64,000 nt of DNA from DATLLJ01 sp035537875 (GTDB lineage: Bacteria > Acidobacteriota > Vicinamibacteria > Vicinamibacterales > CAVVIG01): assembly GCA_035537875.1 (NCBI GenBank), contig DATLLJ010000105.1, positions 1 through 64,000 on the forward strand, read 5' to 3'. The notes beneath the pieces were generated by a model. The model did not search any database. It was not told the DNA's origin and saw only the letters and a program-made list of their open reading frames with translations. The number at the start of each line of letters is the position of its first letter. The stretch's first letter is position 1. Both the position numbers and the translations under genes were made by a program. Below are positions 17,845 to 25,563 of this stretch, piece by piece.

Positions 17845-18141
17845 CTAGGCCAGAAGCACACGATCGACCAGCCGCTCCAGCTCTCCGGCCCGCTCGGCCA
17901 GTTCGCCGTTGCGGAGGTCCGTGGCATCCCGGCAGCGAAACAGCTCGTCGGCGATGTTGAGCGCTGCGAGCACGGCGAGCCGGAGCGAGTCGCCGCTCGG
18001 CGTCGCCTCGCCGGCCGCACGCATCTTCTCCTCGACGAACGATGCCAGCTGCAAGACGTACTCGGGGTCGAGCGACGTCCGGATCGGGTACTGCTGACCC
18101 TGCAGGTTGATGGGAATGATGCGGGGCTGGTCGTTCGACAC
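17845..18141 (-). CDS. zapA: cell division protein ZapA
   Basis: 98 residues; start is GTG and overlaps the TAG of the upstream coiled-coil gene by one base (TAGTG). The N-terminal part (IPINLQGQQYPIRT) is the ZapA beta-rich head and the rest is helix and coiled coil (LRLAVLAALNIADELFRCRD), the usual layout and length. ZapA binds and bundles FtsZ at mid-cell. The position ahead of 6S RNA and next to a ZapB-like partner supports the call. Confidence 0.88.
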   Translation of the reverse strand: MSNDQPRIIPINLQGQQYPIRTSLDPEYVLQLASFVEEKMRAAGEATPSGDSLRLAVLAALNIADELFRCRDATDLRNGELAERAGELERLVDRVLLA

Positions 18142-18416
18142 TACACGTCCAGCGCTTCCAGCTGTTCGAGCATGTCGGTGACGCGCGTCCGGATGACGTC
18201 GCGCTCCTCCTTCAGCGACGACAGCTCCGCGACGAGGTTGTCGCTCGCCGCTGCCCGCGAGCGCATCACCTCCATCTCGCGCAACAGGCGCTGATTCTCT
18301 TCGGCGGCGTGGGCCTGCTCGGTCCTCATCCGATCGACCATGCCGACCAGCCGCTTCAGCTTTTCTTCGAGACGATCGATCGGTTCGAGCTCAACGCGGG
18401 TGGCTGTCTTCGCCAT
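18141..18416 (-). CDS. small coiled-coil protein, ZapB-like
   Basis: 91 residues, almost entirely heptad coiled coil (PIDRLEEKLKRLVGMVDRM and onward). It lacks any catalytic motif or leader. Small coiled-coil proteins of this size beside zapA are usually ZapB-like partners that link the Z-ring layers; that role is inferred from position and shape because coiled coils have low sequence information. Translation is coupled to zapA. Confidence 0.7.
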   Translation of the reverse strand: MAKTATRVELEPIDRLEEKLKRLVGMVDRMRTEQAHAAEENQRLLREMEVMRSRAAASDNLVAELSSLKEERDVIRTRVTDMLEQLEALDV

Positions 18417-18434
18417 AGGTGATCCTTAGAATTG

Positions 18435-18466
18435 GGTCATCTGGACATCTGGTCATCTGGTCATTG
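18435..18466. repeat. four GGTCATCT octamers
   Basis: GGTCATCT GGACATCT GGTCATCT GGTCATTG lie in tandem between the ZapB-like gene and pheT. After a short break the spacer continues with GATxxxxx units at the same 8-bp spacing (about 18484-18520). Confidence 0.75.
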
Positions 18467-18525
18467 CGGATTGGCAATGGGCCGATCGCCGGATGGCGAG
18501 ATGAGGAGATTGTCGTGATCTGTTC

Positions 18526-20664
18526 CTATCGTTGAACCGCCCCGTGCTCGCGGCGCAGGGCAGTGAGAATCGTTTCGACGCTCTGCTGAACTTCCGCGTC
18601 GGTCAGCGTGCGATCGGCGGCCTGAAACATCAGTCGCACCGAAAGACTGACCGATCCGTCCGCCACTCCTTTGCCTTGATAGCGATCGAAGAACGTGACG
18701 GCTGCGAGCGGAGCCGGACCTTCGCGACCAGCCGCCTGAATGGTGCCACGAAAAATTTCCGCAGGCAAGACATCCGGAACGACTACCGAGAGGTCGCGCA
18801 CGACGAACGGAAAGCGCGGCAGCGATTTCGTGGCGACTCCGGATTCCACGCGCGCGCTGGCGAGAAGATCGAGGCTCAATTCGGCGACGTAGACGCGATC
18901 CTGACGCGGCAGGCCTCGCGCATCCGCCAGCGATGGGACGACTTGACCGGCAACGCCGACGCGGAGGTCAGGTGACCGATTATCGGCAAGCAGGATCGCC
19001 GCCGACTGCCCGCCTACCAGGAACGGCTCATCCGTAGGCGCGAAGCGGAGAGGCACCTCGAGCGCCATCGAGAGCAATTCGACAAGGCCTTTGAGGTCGA
19101 AAAAGTCGACCGGCCGCGAGCCGCCGGACCAATGAACCGGCGCCGCGGCGCCGGTCCACGCCATGGCGACCGCGCGGGTCTCGCCGGCGACGCCAAACCG
19201 CGTCCCGATTTCAAACAGCCGCACATCATCGCGTCCGTGGCGTCGATTGTGGGCGACCGCGTCGACGAGGCCCGGCACCAGCGACGGCCGGAGCGTGTCG
19301 AACTTTGCGGAAAGTGGATTGGCCAGCGCCACCGGTGACGCCTGACCATTCAACGCAAACATCTGCGCGGCCCCAGCCTCGATGAAGCCGAAGGTGACCG
19401 CCTCGGAAAGCCCCGCGCCGGTGAGGACCCGTCGAACGAGCTGATCGCGGCGGATACGGGGATCGGGCGGCGGCGCCGGCGCTGTGACAACTGGAAACGT
19501 CGCCGGAAGCCGGTCGAATCCGGCATGTCGACCCACCTCCTCGATCAAGTCCACTTCCCGGAGCAGATCGACGCGGAATGTCGGCGCCACGACGTCCCAC
19601 CCGTCTGGCGTTGGCGTCGCCGTCAGTCCAAGGCTCCGCAATATCCGCTCGACGTCCGGGTCGGCGACCGCGACGCCCAATAGCGCCGTCAACCGCGCGC
19701 GTCGCAGGTGGAGCGCGACGCCGGTGCGCGGTCGTGGGTACGAATCAACGATCGGGTCGATCACCCGTCCGCTGCCGATTTGTTCGAGCAGCGCCGCGAG
19801 CCGTTGCAGCGCGACAGGTGGCGCCTGGATGTCCGCTCCACGCTCGAAGCGGGCCGATGCTTCGGTCTTGAGATTGAGCCGTTTGCTCGTTCGACGGACG
19901 GACGCTGGCTTGAAGTAGGCGCTCTCGAACACGACTCGACTCGTCCGCACCGACACTTCCGAGCCCGCTCCGCCCATCACCCCCGCAACAGCCTGCGCGC
20001 GATCCCGATCGGCGATGACCAGCATTTCATCGTCGAGGGTCCGAGGGACGCCGTCGAGCGTCGCGAGCGTTTCCCCCCGCCTCGCCCGGCGGACGCGGAT
20101 CTCCGATCCGCCGAGCCGGCTCATGTCGAAGGCGTGCGTCGGATGACCGAGCTCCATCAGCACGTAATTCGTGAGATCGACGATCGAGCTGATGGGACGG
20201 ATGCCGGCGGCCTCCAGGCGGCGGATTAGCCACGACGGAGAGGTGCCGACCCTCACCTCGGCCACCGCCGCCGCGTATCGCGGGCACAGCTCGGGCTCTT
20301 CGATGGTGACGGCCAGCTGATCCGATCGCCCGGCAGACGCCGAGGCGATGGACGTCAGCGGTTTGAGGGCCGCCGTCACAGCGTTCGAGTCCGACGTCGT
20401 CGCCCCGGGCAGTCTCAGGGGCAGGTCGTAGATCGTCGCCACCTCGCGCGCGAGACCCAGGATGCTCAGGCAGTCCGGCCGGTTGGCCGTCACCTCGAGA
20501 TCGATGACGGCATCGTCGCCCGGCGGCTGACCTGGGGCGTTCGGTTTCGTCCACGGCTCGATGGCCGCCACCTCGAAACCGCGCAGTCCCAGACGCGCAG
20601 CGATATCCTCGGCCGGCGCGTCGACGTCAACGAAATCACGGAGCCAGGAGACCAGAAGTCTCAT
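18526..20664 (-). CDS. pheT: phenylalanyl-tRNA synthetase beta subunit, without the OB tRNA-binding domain
   Basis: 712 residues from ATG 20664 (RLLVSWLRDFV is the normal PheT opening; the frame continues upstream without homology). About 55 residues in, the chain jumps from GFEVAAIEPW to DLEVTANRPDCLS, whereas standard PheT has about 100 residues of EMAP/OB-fold (domain B2) between these blocks. B3/B4 (ISSIVDLTNYV, GHPTHAFD), B5, the catalytic-like core and the C-terminal anticodon-binding FDX-ACB domain (FPFVVRDLSVVV) are present. With PheS it charges tRNA-Phe as an alpha2-beta2 enzyme. The gene starts 13 bp after pheS. Confidence 0.93.
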   Translation of the reverse strand: MRLLVSWLRDFVDVDAPAEDIAARLGLRGFEVAAIEPWTKPNAPGQPPGDDAVIDLEVTANRPDCLSILGLAREVATIYDLPLRLPGATTSDSNAVTAALKPLTSIASASAGRSDQLAVTIEEPELCPRYAAAVAEVRVGTSPSWLIRRLEAAGIRPISSIVDLTNYVLMELGHPTHAFDMSRLGGSEIRVRRARRGETLATLDGVPRTLDDEMLVIADRDRAQAVAGVMGGAGSEVSVRTSRVVFESAYFKPASVRRTSKRLNLKTEASARFERGADIQAPPVALQRLAALLEQIGSGRVIDPIVDSYPRPRTGVALHLRRARLTALLGVAVADPDVERILRSLGLTATPTPDGWDVVAPTFRVDLLREVDLIEEVGRHAGFDRLPATFPVVTAPAPPPDPRIRRDQLVRRVLTGAGLSEAVTFGFIEAGAAQMFALNGQASPVALANPLSAKFDTLRPSLVPGLVDAVAHNRRHGRDDVRLFEIGTRFGVAGETRAVAMAWTGAAAPVHWSGGSRPVDFFDLKGLVELLSMALEVPLRFAPTDEPFLVGGQSAAILLADNRSPDLRVGVAGQVVPSLADARGLPRQDRVYVAELSLDLLASARVESGVATKSLPRFPFVVRDLSVVVPDVLPAEIFRGTIQAAGREGPAPLAAVTFFDRYQGKGVADGSVSLSVRLMFQAADRTLTDAEVQQSVETILTALRREHGAVQR

Positions 20665-20677
20665 CGCGATGAGGCTC

Positions 20678-21733
20678 TCAGTAGGGGAACTGCTCGAGGA
20701 ATCTGAGGTCGTTCTCGTAGAACAGACGGATGTCTTCGACGCGGTGCCGGAGAATCGCGATGCGTTCGATCCCGATGCCCCACGCGAATCCGGTGTAGCG
20801 CTCGGCGTCGTATCCAACCGCCTCGAACACTGCCGGGTGGACCATGCCGCAGCCTCCGAGCTCGATCCAGCCGGTCTTCTTGCACATCGGACAGCCGACG
20901 CCGTCGCACTGCCAGCAGCTCAGATCGATTTCCGCGCTCGGTTCGGTGTACGGAAAGAAACTCGGACGAAAGCGGACGCGGACCTGGGGAGAGAACATCT
21001 CCCGCGCAAACGCCAGGAGCGTGCCCTTGAGATCGGCCAGCGACAGGCGCTCGCCGACGGCGAGCCCCTCGATTTGACCGAATGCCGGCGAGTGCGTCAG
21101 GTCGAGGTCGTCCCGGCGGTACACGCGGCCCGGAACGACAATGCGGATCGGCGGCTCGTGGGTCTGCATGTAGCGGATCTGCATCGAGGAGGTGTGCGTG
21201 CGCAGCAGCGTGCGACGATCCGCCGGCGACGCGCCCGCGATAGGCGTCGCCAGATACAACGTGTCCTGCATGTCGCGCGCCGGGTGTTCCGACGGCATGT
21301 TGAGCGCGTCGAAACAGTGCCATTCGTCCTCGACTTCCGGGCCCTCGACGACGGCAAAACCCATGCGGGTGAAGATTTCCTCCAGACGCTCGCGCACGAT
21401 GGTCAGCGGGTGAAGGTGCCCGGCCCAGGGTTCTCGCCCGGGGAGCGTGACGTCGACTCCGCCCTGGGTCGGCGCTGGAGCCGACGACGTCAGGTACTGC
21501 TGCCAGCGGGCTTCGATCGCCTGTTTGAGCTCGTTGGCAAAGCGGCCGATCTCGCGCTTCTGATCAGGCGGTGCGCTGCCGATGGTCTGCATCCAGGACG
21601 CGACCACGCTGTTCTTGCGGCCCAGGAAACGATCGCGAACAGCCTGCGCGTCGCGCGCCGACGTTGCCCGGACGAGCTCGGCGTCGAAGCGGGCGATTTC
21701 GGTCTGAACGGAGGCGGCGTCGGGAATCGGCAT
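20678..21733 (-). CDS. pheS: phenylalanyl-tRNA synthetase alpha subunit
   Basis: 351 residues. An N-terminal coiled coil (about 1-85) that grips tRNA precedes the class II core with motif 2 (VVPGRVYRRDDLDLTHSPAFGQ) and motif 3 (GFAWGIGIERIAILRH). It makes phenylalanyl-adenylate and transfers it to tRNA-Phe with PheT. An insert CWQCDGVGCPMCKKTGW has four cysteines arranged like a zinc knuckle; similar inserts are known in PheS of many bacteria. It lies in the conserved order infC-rpmI-rplT-pheS-pheT. Confidence 0.95.
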   Translation of the reverse strand: MPIPDAASVQTEIARFDAELVRATSARDAQAVRDRFLGRKNSVVASWMQTIGSAPPDQKREIGRFANELKQAIEARWQQYLTSSAPAPTQGGVDVTLPGREPWAGHLHPLTIVRERLEEIFTRMGFAVVEGPEVEDEWHCFDALNMPSEHPARDMQDTLYLATPIAGASPADRRTLLRTHTSSMQIRYMQTHEPPIRIVVPGRVYRRDDLDLTHSPAFGQIEGLAVGERLSLADLKGTLLAFAREMFSPQVRVRFRPSFFPYTEPSAEIDLSCWQCDGVGCPMCKKTGWIELGGCGMVHPAVFEAVGYDAERYTGFAWGIGIERIAILRHRVEDIRLFYENDLRFLEQFPY

Positions 21734-21748
21734 GGCGGCGAACTGTAT

Positions 21749-21837
21749 ATCACGAAGAACACGGAGTAAACGAAGGACCGGCCAAACACGAAGGGGTCAG
21801 GGCTTCGTGTCGTTCGCGCTCTTCGTATCCTCGTGAT
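21749..21837. repeat. CACGAAGx octamers as an inverted pair
   Basis: The left arm ATCACGAA GAACACGG AGTAAACG AAGGACCG and the right arm GCTTCGTG TCGTTCGC GCTCTTCG TATCCTCG TGAT are roughly complementary, with an 8-bp period in each. They fill the spacer between rplT and pheS and could form a hairpin in the mRNA. Confidence 0.6.
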
Positions 21838-21854
21838 GAAGCGGGTCGGTGATG

Positions 21855-22226
21855 CTACGCGCGAGCGGCGGTCTTCGCGACGCTCTTCGCCTGCTCCGCA
21901 AGCTTGCCGAACGCGGCGGGGCTGGCAATGGCCAGCTCGGAAAGGCTCTTGCGATCGAGCGTCACGCCCGCCTGTTTCAACCCGTTGATGAACTGAGCAT
22001 AGGTGAGCCCGTGCTCGCGGGCCGCGGCGTTGATCCGCAGGATCCACAGGCGTCGGAAGTCGCGCTTCTTGCGTCGACGCCCGACGAACGCATACTTCAG
22101 CGCGGTGTCGACCGACTCTTTCGCGGCGCGATACAGCTTGCTCTTGTTCGCGTAGTAGCCCTTGGCCAGGCCAAGCAGTTTCTTGCGCTTCGCCCGCCGG
22201 ACCGTTCCTCTCTTCACACGTGGCAT
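21855..22226 (-). CDS. rplT: 50S ribosomal protein L20
   Basis: 123 residues with the standard opening PRVKRGTVRRAKRKKLL and the conserved RRRKKRDFRRLWI and LTYAQFINGLKQAG blocks. L20 binds 23S rRNA early in assembly of the large subunit. In many bacteria it also represses its own operon by binding the infC-rpmI leader. Gene order infC-rpmI-rplT is the universal one. Confidence 0.98.
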   Translation of the reverse strand: MPRVKRGTVRRAKRKKLLGLAKGYYANKSKLYRAAKESVDTALKYAFVGRRRKKRDFRRLWILRINAAAREHGLTYAQFINGLKQAGVTLDRKSLSELAIASPAAFGKLAEQAKSVAKTAARA

Positions 22227-22265
22227 CTCGGTGCTCCTAAATGATCAGGCTCCAGGCGGCCCTGG

Positions 22266-22296
22266 CCTCCAACCTCTAACCCAGCCTCCAACCACC
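22266..22296. repeat. CCTCCAA/CCTCTAA heptamers between rpmI and rplT
   Basis: CCTCCAA CCTCTAA are followed, after a 5-base break, by CCTCCAA CCACCC. The unit is shared with 62926-62967 and, in the opposite orientation, with 52657-52677. A short GC palindrome (GGCCCTGGCC) precedes it. Confidence 0.65.
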
Positions 22297-22298
22297 CT

Positions 22299-22505
22299 TC
22301 ACTTGTACGGCAACATCCGCGCAATCTTCGGCGTATCGACGTCGGCGACCGTGGCCGATCCCCGCAACCCGCGCTTGCGCTTGGTCGTCTTGCTGCTCAG
22401 GATGTGCTGCTTGAAGGCTTTGCCCCGCAGGAACTTCCCGCTCTTGGTCCGCTTGAAGCGCTTGGCGGCGCCGCGGTGTGATTTGATTTTCAGCTTCTTC
22501 GCCAT
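22299..22505 (-). CDS. rpmI: 50S ribosomal protein L35
   Basis: 68 residues, very basic, with the family segments KSHRGAAKRFKRT and GKAFKQHILSSKTTKRKRGLR. It is a small structural protein of the large ribosomal subunit. It lies between infC and rplT as usual and has a typical length. Confidence 0.97.
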   Translation of the reverse strand: MAKKLKIKSHRGAAKRFKRTKSGKFLRGKAFKQHILSSKTTKRKRGLRGSATVADVDTPKIARMLPYK

Positions 22506-22573
22506 CTTCTGCTTTCTGCACCGTTCCTCGCGGTCGTCGCGGAGTGGTCGCTCGCTCCTCGCGGCCGCGCTGT

Positions 22574-23140
22574 TTATCTTGCCGGGGCTGCCTTCGCCCT
22601 GCCCCCCTGCGGGCGCCGGGACAGGATGGTGTGCATCTGGTTGCCTTCCATCCGCGGCGTAGTTTCCGCGATGGCGACTTCCGCGAGCTCTTCGATCAGC
22701 CGCTCCAGGATGCGACGGCCGATGTCGGGGTGCGCCATCTCGCGCCCCCGGAAGAAGATCGTCGCCTTCACCTTGTCGCCGTCGTCCAGGAAGCGCTCGA
22801 TGTGCTTCTTCTTGAACTGGTAGTCGTGCTCGTCGACTTTCGGGCGGAACTTGATCTCCTTGACCTCGATGACTTTCTGATGCTTCCGGGCCTCGCGCGC
22901 GCGCTTCTGCTCCTGGTACTGATACTTCCCGAAATCCATGATGCGGCAGACCGGCGGACTGGCCGTCGGCGAGATCTCGACGAGGTCGAGTCCCTTTTGC
23001 TTCGCGATGGCGACGGCCTGCGGCGGCGCCATGATGCCCAGCTGCTGGCCGTTGTCGTCGATGACGCGGATTTCCCGGACGCGAATACGCTCGTTGACCC
23101 GCACGCGGTCGTCGCGGCGGGGGCTCCTATCGAAAGCTAT
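22574..23140 (-). CDS. infC: translation initiation factor IF-3, predicted AUA start
   Basis: The frame holds the IF-3 N-domain (VNERIRVREIRVIDDNGQ), linker and C-domain (KEIKFRPKVDEHDYQFK, GDKVKATIFFRGRE). The first ATG/GTG option is GTG at 23104, but it has no usable Shine-Dalgarno. The frame stays open upstream to ATA at 23138-23140, which sits 5 nt after a perfect AGGAGG. Reading from ATA gives a 188-residue protein starting with AFDRSPRRDDR. infC is known for rare AUU/AUC-type starts through which IF-3 represses itself. IF-3 keeps the subunits apart and checks the start codon and initiator tRNA. Confidence 0.93.
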   Translation of the reverse strand: MAFDRSPRRDDRVRVNERIRVREIRVIDDNGQQLGIMAPPQAVAIAKQKGLDLVEISPTASPPVCRIMDFGKYQYQEQKRAREARKHQKVIEVKEIKFRPKVDEHDYQFKKKHIERFLDDGDKVKATIFFRGREMAHPDIGRRILERLIEELAEVAIAETTPRMEGNQMHTILSRRPQGGRAKAAPAR

Positions 23141-23145
23141 AACGG

Positions 23146-23151
23146 CCTCCT
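23146..23151 (-). promoter_or_regulatory. strong Shine-Dalgarno that fixes the infC AUA start
   Basis: AGGAGG on the minus strand lies 5 nt before ATA (23138-23140), the ideal distance. It is 41 nt from the GTG at 23104, so it supports the rare-start reading rather than the GTG. Confidence 0.7.
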
Positions 23152-23159
23152 ACTGTTGG

Positions 23160-23207
23160 CCGTGGGGCCACCCCCACGGTTATGCGCGCGGGATCCCTCT
23201 CCCGCGC
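23160..23207 (-). promoter_or_regulatory. two stem-loops in the thrS-infC leader
   Basis: CCGTGGGG/CCCCACGG (about 23160-23179) and GCGCGGGA/TCCCGCGC (23186-23207) are two strong hairpins just upstream of the infC ribosome site. No T-run follows either. Leader structures between thrS and infC are sites of L20 or IF-3 autoregulation and attenuation in other bacteria, so a similar role is a reasonable guess. Confidence 0.4.
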
Positions 23208-23258
23208 CAGACACGCTTGCGCTATGGCGCTCGCGCGTGACCAGAACAGAGCGTACCC

Positions 23259-25193
23259 TCAAGCGCCCTTGCCTTTCGAGTCGATTTCACCGCGCGCCTT
23301 TGCGATGAAATCGTCGACAGAACTCGCGCCCTGGTCGCCGCCCGCACGCGTCCGGACGGAAACCGTACCCTCAGCCGCCTCCCGGTCGCCCACGACAAGC
23401 ATGTAGGGGACCTGCTGCAGCTGCGCCTCCCGGATCTTATATCCAATCTTTTCCTGCCGATCGTCGAGATCCGCCCGGAGCCCGGCGGCCTTCAGCCGGT
23501 CGCGCACCGAGCCGGCATACTCGAGATGCCGGTCCGAAATCGGCAGGACGACAGCCTGGATCGGGGCCAGCCACAGCGGAAACCGACCGGCGTAGTGTTC
23601 GATCAGGATGGCGATGAACCGCTCGAAACTCCCGAAGATCGCACGATGAATGACCACCGGCCGGTGCTCGGTGTTGTCGGCGCCGACGTATTTCAAGTCG
23701 AACCGCTCCGGCATCTGGTAGTCGAGCTGAATCGTGGCGCACTGCCACTTCCGACCGATGGCATCGGTCACGTCGAAGTCGATCTTGGGCCCGTAGAAGT
23801 TGCCGCCACCTTCGTCAATTGTGAACGTCTCGCCGGCGCTCTCGAGTGCGGCGCGCAGCTGGGCTTCGGCCTGGTCCCACGTCGATCGCTCGCCGAGGTA
23901 TTCCTCGGGACGCGTCGCCAGCTTCGGCTGGAACGTCATGCCCAAATCGTCGTACACGCGCCGGACCTGCTTCAACAGGCGCTCGACCTCCTCGCCAATC
24001 TGTTCCGGCATCACGAAGCAGTGGCCGTCGTCCTGCGAGAACTGCCGGACACGCGTCAGCCCCGACAACACGCCGGCCAGCTCGTTGCGGTGCAGAGGCG
24101 TCTGCTCGTGGAAGCGGATGGGCAGCTCACGGTAGCTGTGCACCTCGCTGGCGTACAGCAGGAAGTGGCCGGGGCAGTTCATGGCTTTCATAGCCAACTC
24201 TTCGCCCTCCGACCCGCGGACCTGAAACATGTTCTGACGGTAGTGAGCCCAGTGTCCGGAAGTCTCCCACAACATCTTGTTGAAGATGAGCGGCGTCTTC
24301 ACCTCGACGTAGCCGGCCGGGACGAGGATCCCGCGCATGTAGTTGGCCAGGGTGTTGTAGAGCGTCGTTCCCTTGTCCAGCCAGAACGCGGCGCCCGGCG
24401 CCCACGGGTGGAACGTGAACAGCCCCAGCTCGCGCCCGAGCTTCCGGTGGTCGCGCTTCTTCGCTTCCTCGATCTGCGTGAGGTAGGCCTTCAGATCCTT
24501 GTCGGCGAAGAACGCCGTGCCGTAGATGCGCTGCATCGGCTGGTTGCGCGCATCACCTTTCCAGTACGCGTTCGAGGCATGGAGGACCTTGAACGCCTTC
24601 AGCCTGCCTGTGGAGGGCACGTGCGGACCGACGCAGAAGTCGATGAACGTCTCGGGGTCCTTGATCGTGTAGCAGGAGACCTCGGTTTGCCCGGCAGTTT
24701 TCTCTTCGATGAGCTGCACCTTGAGCGGTTCGCCCCGCTGCGCAAAGAAGGCCTTGGCCCGTTCGCGCGGCCACATCTGCCGCTCGTACGGCAGATCCTG
24801 GGCGGCCAGCTCCTTCATCTTCTGTTCGATGCGGTCGAGGTCCTCGGGCACGAAGGGGCGCTCGACGACGAAGTCGTAGAAGAACCCCTCGTCGGTGGCG
24901 GGCCCGATACCGCACTGGGCGCCCGGAAACAGGCTCGTCACGGCCGCCGCCAGCAGGTGCGCCGTACTATGCCGGTACAGCGCGAGCGCCTCCGGACTGC
25001 GATCGGTGACGATGCGGACGGCGGTGTCGGTCTGAACGGGATAGGACAAGTCGACCAGCTTGCCCTCGACGGCCCCGGCCAGAGCGGCACGAGCCAGATT
25101 CGGCGAGATTTCAGCCGCCACGTCGCGAACCGTAGTGCCGGGTGGCACGGTGCGACTCGAGCCGTCCGGAAGCGTGACTGTGACCTGGGTCAT
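23259..25193 (-). CDS. thrS: threonyl-tRNA synthetase
   Basis: 644 residues: TGS domain (about 1-60), the N2 editing domain with its zinc-like HSTAHLLAAAV and SCYTIKDPETFIDFCVGPHV region, the class II catalytic core (motif 2 RVRQFSQDDGHCF, zinc-binding C of MNCPGH, motif 3 HRAIFGSFERF) and the anticodon-binding domain (WLAPIQAVVLPI). It attaches threonine to tRNA-Thr and removes mischarged serine. It heads the thrS-infC-rpmI-rplT-pheST run. Its length is standard. Confidence 0.97.
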   Translation of the reverse strand: MTQVTVTLPDGSSRTVPPGTTVRDVAAEISPNLARAALAGAVEGKLVDLSYPVQTDTAVRIVTDRSPEALALYRHSTAHLLAAAVTSLFPGAQCGIGPATDEGFFYDFVVERPFVPEDLDRIEQKMKELAAQDLPYERQMWPRERAKAFFAQRGEPLKVQLIEEKTAGQTEVSCYTIKDPETFIDFCVGPHVPSTGRLKAFKVLHASNAYWKGDARNQPMQRIYGTAFFADKDLKAYLTQIEEAKKRDHRKLGRELGLFTFHPWAPGAAFWLDKGTTLYNTLANYMRGILVPAGYVEVKTPLIFNKMLWETSGHWAHYRQNMFQVRGSEGEELAMKAMNCPGHFLLYASEVHSYRELPIRFHEQTPLHRNELAGVLSGLTRVRQFSQDDGHCFVMPEQIGEEVERLLKQVRRVYDDLGMTFQPKLATRPEEYLGERSTWDQAEAQLRAALESAGETFTIDEGGGNFYGPKIDFDVTDAIGRKWQCATIQLDYQMPERFDLKYVGADNTEHRPVVIHRAIFGSFERFIAILIEHYAGRFPLWLAPIQAVVLPISDRHLEYAGSVRDRLKAAGLRADLDDRQEKIGYKIREAQLQQVPYMLVVGDREAAEGTVSVRTRAGGDQGASSVDDFIAKARGEIDSKGKGA

Positions 25194-25307
25194 CGGGGAT
25201 GCGCTGATCGTCCTAGCGGGTCCGGCTGACGAGGGACACTACGTCCGCCGCGGAGGTGCTGAACGAGACATCTGGGCCGAGGCCGACAACAACATCTGAC
25301 ATGCACA

Positions 25308-25383
25308 TGGTAGGCACGGGTGGACTCGAACCACCGACCTCCTGCGTGTCAAGCAGGCGCTCTAACCTCTGAGCTACGCGCCT
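25308..25383 (-). tRNA. tRNA-Val (anticodon GAC)
   Basis: 76 nt with encoded CCA. Acceptor AGGCGCG pairs with CGTGCCT (one G-U), the D arm starts TAGCTCAG, the anticodon stem CCTGC/GCAGG encloses TTGACAC giving GAC, and the T arm GGTGG TTCGAGT CCACC is perfect. It reads GUC and GUU valine codons and lies upstream of thrS on the same strand. Confidence 0.96.
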
Positions 25384-25430
25384 ACATCTTGAAAATACAG
25401 GCGTTTACGCGAACGGACAGTATATCAAAT

Positions 25431-25556
25431 GGGAATTGGGTAATCGAGTAATCGGGTAATTGGGTAATCGATTGGGGAATTGGTGATGGCCGCAAATTGA
25501 TTGCTCAATCGCCCAATCAATTGCCCAATTACCCGATTACCCAATTCCCCGATTCA
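25431..25556. repeat. paired GGGTAATC/T octamer arrays in inverted orientation
   Basis: Units such as TCGAGTAA TCGGGTAA TTGGGTAA TCGATTGG run rightwards to about 25485, and their complements CAATCAAT TGCCCAAT TACCCGAT TACCCAAT run to 25551. The two arms are separated by a short tract and could form a near-continuous hairpin of about 125 bp. It lies between the S41-like gene's stop and tRNA-Val. Confidence 0.88.
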
Positions 25557-25563
25557 GCTAGAC

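Noticed and set aside
20665..20817. N-terminal extension of PheT
   Set aside because: Serine/threonine-rich residues without homology, overlapping the end of pheS; RLLVSWLRDFV is the family start.
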